Shown in pieces: positions 5,908-6,181 of a stretch of 6,181 bases of DNA. The position numbers and the translations under genes were made by a program. This DNA is from Bacillota bacterium (GTDB taxonomy: Bacteria > Bacillota > Bacilli > Alicyclobacillales > SLC66), in NCBI GenBank assembly GCA_021797415.1, contig JAJZZT010000033.1, positions 1 to 6,181 of the forward strand, given 5' to 3'. Each line of letters begins with the position of its first letter. The first letter of the stretch is position 1. The notes beneath the pieces were generated by a model. It saw only the letters and a program-made list of their open reading frames with translations. It searched no databases and was not told the origin of the DNA.

Positions 5908-6181
5908 ATGTCAGACGAGATGGAACAGTGGCTGTCGGAAATACTGCATGCGAGCGATGAGGACGAGGGGATGACGGACAAGCAGATCCGGATTATTCAG
6001 GCTGCCGTCGAGATCTTTGCGGAAAAAGGCTACTCCGCGACCTCGACGAGCGAGATCGCCCAGAAGGCCGGCGTGGCTGAGGGGACCATTTTTCGCCACT
6101 ACAAGACGAAAAAGGAGTTGCTTCTGTCCATCGTCACGCCGATGATGGCAAAACTGATCGCGCCTTTCGTGTTGCATGACA
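5908..6181 (+). CDS. TetR/AcrR-family transcriptional regulator (partial, C-terminus beyond window)
   Basis: The first 91 residues of a TetR-type regulator. The DNA-binding domain lies at about 25-72: helix 1 IIQAAVEIFAEKGY (29-42), then the helix-turn-helix TSTSEIAQKAGVAEGTIFRHYK (45-66), with the characteristic GTIFRHYKTKKEL ending. The ligand-binding part is cut off by the window edge. The gene lies 32 bp after the permease in the same direction, so it is probably cotranscribed and represses its own operon through the inverted repeat at 4039-4054. ATG 5908 has GGGAGAGG (5895-5902) at a good distance. ATG 5971 (residue 22) is an alternative start with a GAGG upstream; it would remove an acidic 21-residue lead not usual in the family. 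The HTH reads like Bacillales homologues; this is the main clue to the organism. Confidence 0.92.
   Translation, partial: MSDEMEQWLSEILHASDEDEGMTDKQIRIIQAAVEIFAEKGYSATSTSEIAQKAGVAEGTIFRHYKTKKELLLSIVTPMMAKLIAPFVLHD

Overview
This GC-rich window (high fifties percent by eye) carries two divergent gene clusters separated by a regulatory intergenic region. The likely source is a high-GC Firmicute, perhaps a Bacillales or Alicyclobacillaceae-like bacterium. That is an inference from three things: the TetR regulator and the single-permease ABC exporter read like Bacillales proteins, several genes have strong Shine-Dalgarno sequences, and a lone TatA is present. I could not run a search, so the taxonomy is tentative.

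Left part, minus strand (about 3716 down to 1): an operon in the order tatA, four-cluster ferredoxin subunit, NrfD-type membrane subunit, molybdopterin oxidoreductase catalytic subunit. The catalytic gene runs off the left edge; its first 393 residues are present. Together these form a complex iron-sulfur molybdoenzyme. The catalytic subunit has a twin-arginine signal, so active sites should lie outside the membrane. The ferredoxin subunit would relay electrons, and the NrfD subunit would exchange them with the quinone pool. The gene order B-C-A and the catalytic-subunit motifs resemble tetrathionate reductase (TtrBCA), but a related sulfur- or arsenic-linked enzyme is not excluded. The leading tatA would supply a Tat translocase component for export of this enzyme.

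Middle (3696 to 4079): a divergent intergenic region. Its right end has a good sigma-70/sigma-A-type promoter (TTGCTA, 17 bp, TATCAT), whose -35 lies in the second copy of a perfect 15-bp tandem repeat. A 7-2-7 inverted repeat sits immediately after the -10, where a TetR-family repressor would bind. On the minus strand this region also holds a 38-codon open frame ending 59 bp before tatA, of uncertain status.

Right part, plus strand (4080 to 6181): an ABC-2 type exporter operon of ATPase, permease (ATGA overlap) and a TetR/AcrR-family regulator truncated by the right edge. The simplest model is a self-regulated efflux operon: the TetR protein binds the operator at the operon promoter and releases it on sensing a substrate or stress compound. 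I see no RNA genes, CRISPR array, complete mobile element or convincing terminator.
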